This document shows positions 44,666-56,166 of a DNA stretch of 64,000 nt, in pieces. Source of the DNA: Cylindrobasidium torrendii FP15055 ss-10 (Eukaryota; Basidiomycota; Agaricomycetes; Agaricales; Physalacriaceae); contig KN880567.1 of assembly GCA_000934385.1 (NCBI GenBank), positions 1 to 64,000 of the forward strand, written 5' to 3'. Below the pieces are notes generated by a model that was not told the origin of the DNA, did no database searches, and saw only the letters and a program-made list of their open reading frames with translations. Numbering within the stretch: position 1 is the first letter of the stretch; each line of letters begins with the position of its first letter. Position numbers and translations under genes: made by a program.

Positions 44666-45142
44666 GGATATAGCATGATGATTCCGTGACATTTTCCCGA
44701 TGGTGGTTGTGGGATACGTTAGGAAGATGCACACAAGCAGTCACTGACTGGTGCTAGATCCTAGATCTCCTAGTCGGCCGCTTCCCCCGGATACTCTGCG
44801 ACTCTCTCAGAGCACTCGCGTACCCGAAAGCTTCCCCCGCAATCGCTCTGGACATTTGTACTTGTAATAGTATTTCCAGGATGTAGCAGTAAGCACTAAG
44901 TTCAATTGTCATACGAAAGAGATTATGCAGCACCCTCCCCTCGCGCGCTGATTATTGCAAAAATGACTGGTTTCCTGCATATTTCTCTGGTTCCCGTGTC
45001 TTGGATTATACGCACGCATATGAAGCCATATAGGGCCGAAAATTGGCAGTGTTCTCGGAAGTACTTTGTGAAACTAACAGCTTTTAAGACCGGACAAGAA
45101 CGAACCTGCTAACCTACAATAATACCAATACCTACCAACATT
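44666..45142. other. Convergent intergenic region (PAN2 / NOT4)
   Basis: This holds the 3' UTRs of two convergent genes. A short inverted or tandem cluster of GATCCTAGATCTCCTAG-like words lies at about 44757-44773. No gene. Confidence 0.4.
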
Positions 45143-48100
45143 TTACAGCGGTCTCACCGACTGCATACTGTCCATGATCTCCCGGACTTCCGTCTCCGCA
45201 AAAACTGCAGCTTCCCGTGCGACTGCTAGTTTCTCCTCAAGTTCCTCCACGGTCATCGGCCGCGCCACATTCTCGTCAACCCCCGCGCCCGTCATAGTCA
45301 CACTGATGCGACCATCACTGTCAACTACGACTCTGCCGAGATCCTCAAACCGTCCAAGACTGGTGCCCATCTTGGGCAAAAAACCTGCGCGATCCCAACC
45401 AGCATCGTTGAACGCCAACACCGCCCGTACAGCAGCATTGTTGATATCCCGGTGAAGCTCTTCGAGTTTCGACAGCTGCACTTCCATCCATCGCGCTCTC
45501 TTCTCTAGCGCAAAGGTTAACGCGGCCACCTCGTCATCTTTCTGCCCGGTAGCACCGTCTTCAACAGAGGAATCTGTGACAGCAGGTGCTGGCTCCGGGA
45601 TGTCTTCGAGTCCAGCTCCCTCATCCAAAAAGTCGTCACCCTTCAGCATATCTTTCAACACACCGTCGAAAGTCGAACTATCGTCCCAAGTCGTCCGTGG
45701 TAATAACCTCAGCAAATCCGAAATTGTCTGTGTCAGTGTCTCCAGGAGCTGCTGGAACGACGAGACTGCATTGTCGATGGATCCTGCTGGGACCCCAGCG
45801 TTACTGCCTGCGGCTGCGAAGCTGCCTCCACCGACAGACAGCGCAGACAGCGCATGCACCAGCGGAGCATACTCCAAAGGCATTTTCGTCGTCTGGTTGA
45901 GTTTCGATGGATTGAAAAATGGGTGATTAGGAAGGTCCATTTGAGGGTGTCGTGTGTGAATCTCTTGCATGAGGTCCGCAAGCGACGTCGGCCGGCCACG
46001 GTCCTGGGACTGGGATCTTGACGTTACGGAGCTCGTCATGCCGCCCACCGTTGGTCCTGATACGAAGCTCGACGAAACGTTCATTGTGTCGTCCACAAGG
46101 CGGTCTTCCGGAACCGTATCTTTTGGTGGTGCAACCCGTACGGGTTTCGGGGTGGCTACTGGCTTGTTTTTCTTGGGCTTTTTCGACAGCAAGGGGATCT
46201 GGCCAGCGGGTTCTGAGCTGGATGGCAATGACGGCGACACTATCTGTGGCTTGGCAGGAGCCTTTGCAGCCTTCGCCTTTTTCTCCTTTTCAAGACGTTC
46301 TCTCTCATTCTCCCGCCGTTCCTTCTCAGCGCGTTCTCTCGCCTCTCGCTCTAGTCGTTCCTTCTCATCCTGAGCAGCCTTAGCCGCTGCCTTCTCAGCC
46401 CTCTCTTGTTTAGCCTTCTCCTTCATTTCTTTCTCTCGTTCAGCCTTTTCCTTCTCTTGACGCTCCTTTTCAGCAGCGAGTTTGGCCTTCTGCTCAGCCT
46501 TGACGGCAGCTCGCTCACGGGCCAGACGTTGGCGCTCAGCAGCCTTCTCAGCAGCAGCCGCGCGTTTTTCCGCCTTACGTTGTGCCTTCTCCAGAGAGAG
46601 ACTATCCTCAACTGCCGAGCGCATTGCGTCCTCTGTCACTGTGGCTGGCACCTGCGCCTGCACCGCTGGGGATGCAGCTGCACTTGTTGTGGGCAGTGCA
46701 GGAAAATCTGAGGACGAGAGTACAGCCTCTGGCTCGAAGATAGGCTCGGAGAAATAGACGGGTTCCTCTTCTTGCATCGACAGAGGCAGGACTAAAAGGC
46801 CAAAGAAGTAACCAAAAATTGCAGTGATCAGCGTCACGAAATATAGAAAAGAACTGCAAGGGGGGAGGACGCAAGCGTAGGTCTAGTGCGTGGGTATCAT
46901 CGACTTGTTATTTTTTTAAAGAAAGATCATTCATGGAATGTGTGTGCTGTGGTCCGAAAAGTCCGTGGTGGTGTGGTCGATCGTGTACGGACGAGGGCGA
47001 TGCGTGCTCGGTTCAAGAGCGATGATAATACATTTGTTTCCGCGCTGAGAAAGCACGGGTACTCGGTACGTGGTCCTCCCTCCCCCATGAAAAGAGACGA
47101 GACTCACCATTGGCATCAGCTTGAGAGTACATCAATCCGGGCGGCGGCAAGCCATAGCCCATTTGCGAGGGATCCATCTGTGCGTAGGCTGACTCCGCAA
47201 ATCTGGCTGACATGATGGCAGGGTCCACAAATGACTGTTGGCCATTGCTCATTGATTGCTGGTGTTGTTGTTGTTGTTGTTGCTGCTGCTGTTGCTGCTG
47301 CTGCTGCTCTGCTAACAGTAAGAAAGGTTGTAGAAAATAAAGATACAGTGGAAAAGAAGAGAAAAGGACAAGGCAATAAGCATCAATCTACTATACGGAA
47401 ATGAGGCGCTTACCAGCCGCGCGACTCGCGAGCCGATTGAGTTGCTGCAAATGTGCCTGGTCCATATGATTTCGCTGAGCTGACTGTACGAAGTCCCGCA
47501 ACTGCGCCTCGGACTGAATGATGGGCTGTGGCTCGACGTAACCGTTGTACCGATTGGATGAAGGAGTGAATGACTGGGCTTGTGGCATCATTGGAGAGGC
47601 CATCGCTGAAGGTGGTTGTTGATAATATTCCTGTCGCGAGTGCATGGACCACTGAGAAGGTGCGGGAGATTGTGAGACTTCGGCCGAGTTGTATAAACTT
47701 TGGACGTCCGCGATACTATGGCTCAGTGGCGACGGCGCGTGCAGTGGAGACGACGTTGCTGTGGACGATTGACGACCCCGGGCGAAGCCAAAACGGGACA
47801 CCTTACGGCTTTCATCGTCGAAGATTTGCTTGGAGGACGTGCTCGAGTCACCGGATTCTGCGAATGGATCGAAGTTGCCCAAGTAATTGCTTGATCCACC
47901 AGTAGACTGGCGTTCGAGTCCGGGCGACGGGGTCCCTCTAAGCGGGTCGTAAATTGCTCGAGTTGGATTATGTGGATATGGCAACCCAGGTGGAGGTGCG
48001 GCAGGCGTGCTGGAGAACTCGTCTGGATATGCACCAATGAAGGACGAAGGTGCCTCGGGATCAAAGTCGGTAGCCACGCTGCCCTCTGCCTGATCAGCCA

Positions 48101-49998
48101 ATTTGGGATCCAGGTTGAAGCTGAACCCATCATCGCCACCCGACAAATTTTGCAGTGTGCGATCGAAGTCTGGGAAAGGGCTGACCACACTGACTGGAAC
48201 GTAGTCACGGCGTGCTTTGACGTCGTCGAGCAGTGCACGCGCGGCGCTGGACATTTGGTATGAGGTTGCGGAAGAGATTACAGGTGTTCCAGGGGATGCA
48301 GAATCGACCCGGGGTGGAAGGCGAACAAGTCCAGGTGGGGCAGATAGGCCAGGTGGGGCAGCCGGTAATCCTGGTGGTGCGGATGGTATCGGTACGTCCA
48401 CTTGTTCGGGGGATGCAGATTCCACAGGCGATTCGGGAGGTTCTGGTGCCCTGTTTGCATCAGTGGCAGAGGCTGGGATGGGGTCGGGGGACGGGGGATC
48501 TGGTGTAGGTACAAGCTCTTGCTTGGGAAGTTCAGATGCAGGTGTAGACGAGCGTGCAAGGGAAGATGGCGTTGATGGGCGGGAGGCACTTGCCCCGTTT
48601 TTGGACACCTTCTTTTCCGCGACCCGTCCAGCAGGTACGCGACCCTCGCTCGTAATAGGCTTCGTGGCACGGGCTCCCCCACGCCGGCTGGCACGGGTTG
48701 TTGTAGGCACCGATGCCAGCGAAGGGAGGGTTGATAGCGGAGACGATGTCGATCCTTGTGTGATGGATGGGGTGGTACTTATTACGGCTGGTTTGTGACC
48801 CCATGCAGCCGAGCGAGGCAATGCTGTTGGTCCGTCAGCAACGTGCTGAAATGGAAGGGGAAGACGGTTACCATCCGAATCTTCGCCTTTCTTGGTTGGC
48901 CTTGCGCGACTTTCGGTGGCCTTCATTGTGTGTTTCCTGTAGAAGGTTAAAGGAATTCATCCCCTCTGAAATCAGGCGTACAATGTGGTCAGATCCTCCT
49001 TCGTGAAGCAGTCCTTTTCATCGCCCCATTCATGCAAGTTCATGCAATTGTTGTCCGTACAAGTCGCTCCTCGAAGAAACGACATGCAATACTTGGTAGT
49101 CCCATAGCTGGCTCGCATGACGTCCCGACCCCCACCTGGCGACGCGGCCCCATCGACGGCTGCGATGGCGCGCGCGGCATCCTCGCGCCGGTAATATGTG
49201 ATATAAAGACCGATGACGGGCGGCGCGCCTCCAGGCGAGGTCCGTTTGTGTAGGAAGAGTTTTGTGATCTTGCCGTACTGGCCAAAATATTCGTTTGAGC
49301 GCAAGGTGTTGGTAAACTTCTGGGTTTTAGTGACGGATGAATAGCCCGACGCGAAAACGCACCTCTTCCTTTGCAAAGCGTGGTCCTATGCCCACAACGT
49401 ACACCACGTTTCGCTGGACAACCCGAACATTGGCTAGGCTCCGTCGGCCAAGTGCTTCGAGCTCCTTGCGTTCGCGTTCGCGCTGTTTCTTCTGCTGCAT
49501 CATACGACGGTGACTATGGATGGCCTGATTAGTCCGCTGTCCAGCTTTCTATCCGAAAAAGGCGCACTCCTGGGCTGTGATGGCTTTGAACTCGATGGCT
49601 TCGTCCGAATATAGGCGGCGACAAGCCGGGCATCGCTTGTTCAAGTTCTCTTTGATATGGTGCCAACAGAATCTGCATATCTAAGAACCAATTGAGAGGG
49701 CAGTTCTGCTGGTTACAACAACCACGGACCTGATAGCCGCACACACAGGGCTTGAAATTGAGATCTGAAATGTCCATTTCTTCCATACACAGCGGGCATT
49801 CTGACTCTTCCTGAATCGTGGAAAATCGTCAGCATCGCGGCTGGGCATGAAGTTTGGTCGAAAGCGGACCTCTTCATCGTTCCAAAACGCGTCTTGGACG
49901 CCGGCCAGGACGTGCGACTTGCTCTGGTGAATCGAAAATCCAGCGTGTGCGGCGGGCGCCGGCAAGGCGTGTGTTATTTGGGATCGAGTGGTCGCCAT
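45143..49998 (-). CDS. NOT4: NOT4-like RING E3 ligase of the CCR4-NOT complex
   Basis: About eight exons from the ATG at 49998 (MATTRSQITHALPAPA). The C4C4 RING of NOT4 appears first (ECPLCMEEMD, KPCVCGYQ, CRFCWHHIK, NKRCPACRRLY). The conserved RRKELEALG helix and RRM follow (NVVYVVGIG, EYFGQYGKITKLFLHK), then a C3H1 zinc finger (KYCMSFLRGATCTDNNCMNLHEWG). A long disordered Pro/Ser-rich region, a 14-Gln tract (47265-47306) and a charged Lys/Glu/Ala helix complete it. The final exon (46793-45143) is joined through an intron of about 315 nt, long for this genome. If that splice is wrong, the C-terminal 550 codons would be a separate coiled-coil gene starting at about 46777. NOT4 acts with Ubc4/5 in translation and mRNA quality control. 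Confidence 0.85.
47265..47306 (-). repeat. CAA/CAG trinucleotide repeat (polyglutamine) in NOT4
   Basis: Fourteen consecutive CAA or CAG codons on the minus strand, beginning right after a splice acceptor and followed by His-Gln-Gln. Mixed codons limit slippage, but length polymorphism between strains is likely. Confidence 0.85.
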
Positions 49999-50278
49999 TG
50001 TTTCCAGCGAGGTAGATTCTATGCGCGCTCGTCGTTCTGGTAAAAGGTGACGATGCGAAATCCCCGACGACGGGAAAGGGAGGCGCCCGCTTGTTCTTGT
50101 TTGGCGAAAGCCTCCGAGCTCAAAAAGGCAGCCACCGCCACAGTTTAAGCAGTCATCCGCTTCGAGACGATTCTCACACAAAACAATTGCTCAAGGCCAA
50201 TTTATTTTTCTCTTTTTTTCGAGTACCACGAAAATGTGCCTTTCATTGGGTTATACAACTTGTTCCCCGACTCTACAT

Positions 50279-51562
50279 TTACTTTGTCTCCCAAGCTAAC
50301 AGAGAAGCAACCGAATCTTCCAACGTCTTTTCCCACGGAATGTAATCCTTCGTCCCAAAATCTCTCTCGGCCGGGCCAGCATCAATCTTCGCGTATACCT
50401 TCACTTCTGCAGCACCTTCCACACTCGGCAGTCGATCCTTGAGCTCTGGCCACTTATCCGCAATGAAGGAAACAGCTTGTGTGTAGATGAACGCCTGTCC
50501 GCTCCAAATGAAGTAGCGTTTTCCCTTGCGCGGCGGCACGTCCAGTGCACGGACGTGCGCCAGAGCCACATCACGGATATCCATACATTGCGGAGGCATA
50601 TGGAATCCTAGTGGACGCCCTTTCTCTCCGGAAATAAGACTGTAGATCTGATTGAGCGACCCCAGGCTCGTGGCCTTAGGGAAGTCTGGGTGCAGAGGGC
50701 CGTAGACGAAAGGTGGGAGAACTGACGGTTGCTCAGATTGTTGATCTCCATTAAAATTATGCGGCCTACCCATAGCGAAGTCCAGCTCGGGATGAGCATT
50801 GGCAAAGTCCCACGCCGTCTTTTCCGTCAGGATCTTCGTCGCTGTGTACGTCCATACCATATTCCCTGCGTTCTTGTGGAAACCTTCCTCATCAACGACA
50901 CCGTAATCTAGACATGTATTCAACAATGCGCCAGCAACTTGGAATAAATCGCACCTGCGTCCGAGAAGACGTGGTCGCTGAACCCTTTCACGATGATTTC
51001 TCCAGCTAGACAATTTCCGTCAGTTCCGTCGCCAGCTTTCTGCACATACTACTGGCACTCACGAGAAGCGGCAGCGCCATACGTTCCTGTCTGCACGACT
51101 TTCTTCACACCTGCCTCGAGCGCCTGGCGCAGAAGATTTGTTGCACCCTCTTTCGCCTCACGAATCAGCACCTCTGCCTCGCCGCTGAAACCCATGGGGG
51201 ACGCAACATGGATCACAGCGCTCACGCCCTTCAACGCCTCGCTGAAATCACTTGTGCATACATCTTCGATACCAACAACCTCGAACGCGCCGGGGTACTT
51301 TGCAGCGATGGGCGCCGCCTGGATTAACGCAACTTTTGCTGGGCGAACCGTGCTGTCGGTGGCCGCGTCAGTTCCATTAACAAGCACTAGAAACGATGGA
51401 CCCACCCACGAACTCTGTATCCATTCTCCAGAAGGGTGGACACGATATATGATGCAAGATATCCAGACGCGCCGGTAACCTGTAGCCCAAGATCAGTCAA
51501 TATCTTCGACCATCTTTCGACGAGGGACATACAAGAACAAGACCTTTCTGAGTTGCAGACAT
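50279..51562 (-). CDS. Extended SDR reductase (GRE2 / cinnamoyl-CoA reductase-like)
   Basis: Five exons from the ATG at 51562 (MSATQKGLVLVTGASGYLAS) to TAA at 50279-50281. The N-terminal NAD(P)H-binding motif TGASGYLAS is split by an intron after LVL. The active-site motif YTATK (Tyr-x3-Lys) follows VWTYT, and the substrate region has HPELDFAMGRPHNF and MDIRDVALAHVRAL. About 340 aa, cytosolic, no signal peptide. Relatives reduce aldehydes, methylglyoxal or dihydroflavonols; the substrate here is not determined. A minus-strand TATAAAA at 51621-51627 lies about 60 nt before the ATG and fixes the start. TGRPxxxxGP is altered relative to typical members. Confidence 0.85.
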
Positions 51563-52177
51563 GCTTTGGGCGTTGGTGGTATGTGGAAGATAGTATCGAT
51601 GTTGACGCTCTCGATTCCCCTTTTATACACTTCCCGCCCAGCTAATCGCACAAGCAGATACAAATTCCATTCGGACTCCCTCCCGTAGGCAGTGCATAGC
51701 GAAAGCACTGGTGTCACGTAATCTGGTGACTCACAACGGGGCCCGGTCATTCGTGTTGAGGCTGCTCGAGCTGTGGTAAGCATACTATCCGTCGGAAGGG
51801 TGAATGGGCAAAGGTACGATTCAAACAATAGGACGAGTACAGCCTGAGTACAGCCCATCGACAGGTCAGTACTTCAGTGGCCACAAATCGATGATCTAAC
51901 ATTCGACTTCTTTGCTCGCCCCTATGATGACACGCAGCCACACTACGCTGGGCCGCAGAAGGCTTGGTGTTTATTGTCGTGCTCGTATAAGAACGACAGC
52001 CCCCACCATAACCCTACCGTCGTCGAATTCATCACCCCGCGCAGCCAGTGGTCAACAATTTAATCAAAAGTCGCCGAAATATGTCCCTTTTCAACATTTC
52101 AAACCGAGTATGTAGCAATCAGGCAGCGATGTGTTTGCCTAGCTAAGAGCATAACTCAGAGCTCAGATGAGGCCACT
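51563..52177. other. Divergent intergenic region (SDR / coiled-coil gene)
   Basis: It contains the SDR promoter with a TATA box at 51621-51627. No other gene signal. Confidence 0.45.
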
Positions 52178-53077
52178 ATGAATGCAGCGAAAATGATGGC
52201 GTCGGTATGTCGAGACCAATCTCCAGAGCCTGAGTCTGAGATGCTACTACCCAGCTTTCTATCTCTAAGGAAGGCACTGTGTACAATAACGGCGTTTGCA
52301 ACAAACCGACAGCTGAGTTACAGGAACTTAAGGATAGAGTGGCTCGTCTTGAGGCTGAGGTACGCCGTCCACCGGCGCCTCCACTAAGGACCCTCTCACT
52401 AGTATTTACAGAACAGGAGCCTTGCCGCCCGGCCATTCTATAACAGTGCACAAGTGGCCGACGCCGAAGCCAAATTTCGTGACATGGAGGACGCGAACGC
52501 GACGCTGCGCCGACAGTGCACCGCTCTTTCGGGCTTCCTTGCTATCGTGCTCCCTCTATTTATCCAGATCACCTCCATGTTCGAGGGCGTCCAAGACGCA
52601 TTTCGAGAAGGCTTCTTTCACATGGTCTCTATCCTCTCTGCATTCACCTCTGAAGACGTGTCCGAATATGGCTGGATTGCCAGCACTCTCCCGTCTCTCC
52701 CATTATCTAGAGAGAACTTCGACTCTCTACTTGGATTGGCTGCAGTCATGGGGGTCACCACTACAGCCGACTTGTCTTGTGAGCAGCTACAATCGTCTAT
52801 CAGCGCCTTGCGCTCTTCTCTTTCAAACATGACCACACCTCGCTCTCCGCTCTTTGCTGCACTCCCTGAGGCCATTAGTTCTCCTCGCCCCATGCTCGAC
52901 GAGGACAAGCTACAGCTCCGGCAAACAAAAGGATTCTCCGATGGTATGAGGCCTAGCCGATACGAAGTGTCTCTTTCCAACTGCTCCAGTGGTCCTGCCT
53001 TTGAGCTCGAGCAGGGTGTTCGTGATGTCGACGACTTCGTCGACCAGGACGGGTACCGTACTATGCACAGTGTTTGA
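52178..53077 (+). CDS. Hypothetical coiled-coil protein
   Basis: Three exons: 52178 to about 52204, about 52271 to 52360, and about 52413-53077. They splice MNAAKMMAS into a heptad-rich stretch (ELQELKDRVARLEAEN) and then a second helix (DAEAKFRDMEDANATLRRQ). A hydrophobic segment follows (LAIVLPLFIQITSMF) and then a Ser-rich region ending SV before TGA at 53075. About 260 aa. The hydrophobic segment could be a membrane anchor or the core of a helical bundle. No named domain. Unspliced, the 5' part would read another frame, so the splice at 52205 is inferred from the coiled-coil continuity. Confidence 0.6.
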
Positions 53078-53917
53078 CCTTTGAACCTTCTCGCGAAGCA
53101 TGTATTTGTTAATAAACTTGTGCCATGTAAATGATGCAGTTGTATAACTATAACAATTTATCAAACAGAACTAGTCTCGAGCCAGTATACGTACACCCCT
53201 GCACGCCCAGTGCTAGTGTGTGGGACTCGATCGCCTGCCATTTCGGTGGGACCCTTGCATCTCGGGCAAACAAAATGCATCGCTTGAACGCACGAACAAT
53301 TCGTGCGAGCGCAAAGATATGTCGGCCGTTTGACATACAACGAAACAATCCCCTCGCCTTTTACTAGGGGATTCCGTGTATGCCGTACCATAAACGTCGA
53401 CACAACAATCTTTGGAATTTCATCTCTTCGTGAGACAATTGCTTTTTGGTTTCTGGCCCCTGGGATGCCGCGGAAGGCTAAGCAAGTGGCAAGTGCTCAC
53501 TGAGTACTGAGTACGTTTCAAATATTGAAAGCTAAAGCCCACGGGCGCCCCAAGTCCCTTCAAATGCTACAACGGCCGTCGGCGCTAGTAGCTACCGCAC
53601 GGCGGTGTAGTGCGGGGAAGGATGTCTACACTGACGGAACTGTCGCAGCGTCCAATGGTCACCCTAGAATCTTGTTAAGTACTTAAATTCCGCTGTAGGA
53701 TCACCTGGAACACTGTCGATTTTTGGTGCATGACTCTGCATGACCTTGACGAAGTGCATCTCTTTGGTGGATCCCCAATGCCAAGCGACAGGATCAGCGT
53801 CCTTGGGACAGACTCATTGTACGACCACCGGCCCTCTAGATCCATCGGTGTTGGGCTATAAAAGCACGGGAATAGTGTATCGCTATCCTAGACCCATCGA
53901 ACACCGCTATCAACACT
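53078..53917. other. Intergenic, promoter of secreted Cys-rich protein 2
   Basis: 840 bp with no supported gene. A TATA box (TATAAAA, 53857-53863) lies 54 nt before the ATG at 53918. Confidence 0.45.
53857..53863 (+). promoter_or_regulatory. TATA box of secreted Cys-rich protein 2
   Basis: The perfect TATAAAA lies 54 nt upstream of the ATG at 53918, within GGGCTATAAAAGCACGGG. Confidence 0.6.
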
Positions 53918-54379
53918 ATGAAGCTCGTGTGTAAACGTACATCCAACTTTTCGACCACCTTCTGACTTGACACAGAGCGCATCCTTCCTCATCGCTTTCG
54001 TAGTCACAGCTGCTCTCGCCGCGACCACCTCTGCGCCTATTGCGGGAACCACTGTTCCAGTCATCCCCGGCGGTGCAGTATTCGTGAGCTTGTATCCCCT
54101 TTGCACGGAAGAGGCGCTGATGCTGCGACATTCCTAGCCAGCCAGCTGCACCAGGTCTACGTGCGCGTGTAATGGGATACGAGGCCAGTTCTGTGGAAAC
54201 CAGCGCGTCAACCCTGCTTGCATCGACTCGCACGTATACGAATGTAACCCCGCTGGTTATAGTTGCGATTATGGCGTCCGTGATAGCTGCGCCAGGTCAG
54301 CCTTCGTTTTTTCCAATACATGTTGAGTGTGCTCACAAGAAATTCCTCTCGACATAGGTGCCATAAACTCAAGTGCTAG
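53918..54379 (+). CDS. Small secreted Cys-rich protein 2
   Basis: Four exons: 53918-53926, about 53979-54082, about 54135-54298, and about 54359-54379. Unspliced, no frame is open throughout; spliced, it gives roughly 98 aa. The first nine residues splice into a hydrophobic signal peptide (MKLSASFLIAFVVTAALA). The mature part starts with a Pro/Val-rich stretch and ends with ten Cys (SCTRSTCACNG, FCGNQ, PACID, ECNPAGYSCDYG, DSCARCHKLKC). The terminal exon is only 21 nt. It has a strong TATA box. I do not recognise a family. The compact disulfide-rich design suggests an extracellular effector, antimicrobial or wall-binding protein. Confidence 0.65.
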
Positions 54380-54469
54380 ATAGTACTTCATTATAAAGTA
54401 GTGTACGCAGTACGCACAATGATGACGAGCGTCTTGATAACTCCTTATTTCTCTGCCTGCCCAGTGCCT

Positions 54470-55790
54470 TCAGAACCACATTGATACAGAAAAACTGACG
54501 TCCTCTGCGCGCATTGCATGCCACCATCCAGGCGGGAAAAACAGAGTGTCGCCAGGCTCAAGTGTGATGTGCATCGCTTGTGGTACCACCCTCTCAACGA
54601 AGGCCTCATCGAGCTTATCCAGTGAGGCAAAGACATCTACAACCGAAGTGTTCCCAAGCATCTGATCTGTCGACGCGCTCATATCCTGCGAGCAAGTCGG
54701 CGGCGCCAGCCAGACTGTCTTTCTCCCAACGACCTGTGCTATTCAAGAGTTGAGGACAAATGTATCGATGGTAGTTAGTGTACATACTGTACAAGTTGAA
54801 GTACGGGTCTGTATGCGCTGGAGACATCGTGCCTTTGGGTCCAAGCCAAGCATTCAGTACAAGCTGGTCTTCGTTCCCAGGAGGTCTGTATGCTGGATAG
54901 TCCTTCGGTGAGGGTGGTGATGCGTACGCATAGTCTGGGACGATGATATCGCTCTGAAGAGCTGGGAATTGTGTGAAGAGATTGTGCTGGGCAAGATAGA
55001 TTGGGTCGCCCTCAGGGTGTCGGAGTGAGTGGAGGAATTTGTCCCATGCCATGAGCTCTTGTTTCCAGTTGACACTCCGGTAGTCGGCGCCCACTTCGAC
55101 AGGAACGATGCGCGCTGGTCCAGAGGCTGACAGCAGATATGCTGGTGATCGCCATGGATGTTCAGTTAGCGCAGGCCAGTCGGAGGCGTGTCCTCTTGAT
55201 ACGAAAGGTGCATTGCAATGCCGCGCGACGAAGGCAGAGAATGTTGGAGGAACAGGTAGCGAGAGGACTGGATGCGACGAAGACGCCAGCAACGGTGAAC
55301 TTGAACTTTCAATCGCAAAGTCGGCCGGATCCGAAGGCAGCGAGGCAGGAAGTTTGTGTTGGTAACGGACGATGAGCTCGTGGATGAGGTCGAGACGCGA
55401 GGCTCCACCTGTGGTGATGATGCAGCGGTCGAGGATGGATATGGCATTTACTTCATCATCTGTGGTCAAACTCTGCAGTGTGAACGCGTCGGCGGAGTAC
55501 TGGCGCCAACATAGTGTAGAGGCGCCGTGGACTGAGGATAGAGTTGTATACGCATCTCCGGCGAGGACGGCCAGCAATTGACGCGCGTCCTGGCGTGTGG
55601 AATCTCTTGCAGCCATTGCACAGAGAGTTTTCAAGCGCTCAAAAGCCTCTTGACCGCATCCAAGCAACACTAGGCCGGAGTAAGGAAAATGTTTTCACTG
55701 AGAAATAGTCGCTCTACAGGCTGTTTCTGGGTCGTGCTCGTCGAGGAGGGAGTCATAGAGGCGAGCGCTATATTGCAGAGTCCAATCCAT
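54470..55790 (-). CDS. JmjC-domain oxygenase (KDM8/JMJD5-like)
   Basis: Three exons from the ATG at 55790 (MDWTLQYSARLYDSLL) through a large middle exon to TGA at 54470-54472. The N-terminal half is helical. The C-terminal cupin-like JmjC domain has the Fe(II)-binding HxD in TMSPAHTDPYFNLY and the distal His in FFPPGWWHAMRA, with the 2-oxoglutarate-binding region between. About 420 aa, the size of JMJD5/KDM8-type hydroxylases, which act on protein side chains; substrates in fungi are unknown. It is divergent from MOT1 with 376 bp between the start codons. Confidence 0.85.
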
Positions 55791-56166
55791 GACTGTAGGC
55801 GGTCGGAGTCAAAGGGCTGCGATCGCGTGAGTGCGGCATTTCGGCACTCGGAGACGGCCGGGTAAAAATGCCGCCTTTCCGGTCGCTACGGCGCTCCTCC
55901 CGCCCCGACACGCCGCCAGTGAGCTCAGCGTGCCCCCTGCGGAATTATCCAAATTTTTTCATCATTGTAGGTTGGCCAGAGCAAACGGCCTTTACGGCGT
56001 CATCAATCAATTTTCCTGGGTTTGGCTCTGTTTGGCGATCTAATTGACCCGACGCTGGAAGGGATAAATACCCTCGGGCAATCTGGACCGTGAGAAACTT
56101 TGATTTCTGTCCCCCGCCCGAAATCACAAGCCGATCGGCTTGCCACGTGCACTTCCGTAAACGGCA
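55791..56166. promoter_or_regulatory. Bidirectional promoter region (JmjC oxygenase / MOT1)
   Basis: The 376-bp GC-rich spacer between divergent ATGs at 55790 (minus) and 56167 (plus) must serve both genes. No TATA box is seen, as expected for housekeeping promoters. Confidence 0.5.

Noticed and set aside
46423..46611. Alternative open frames inside the Lys/Glu/Ala-rich NOT4 exon
   Set aside because: Repetitive charged codons keep several frames open; only the frame continuous with the rest of NOT4 is supported.
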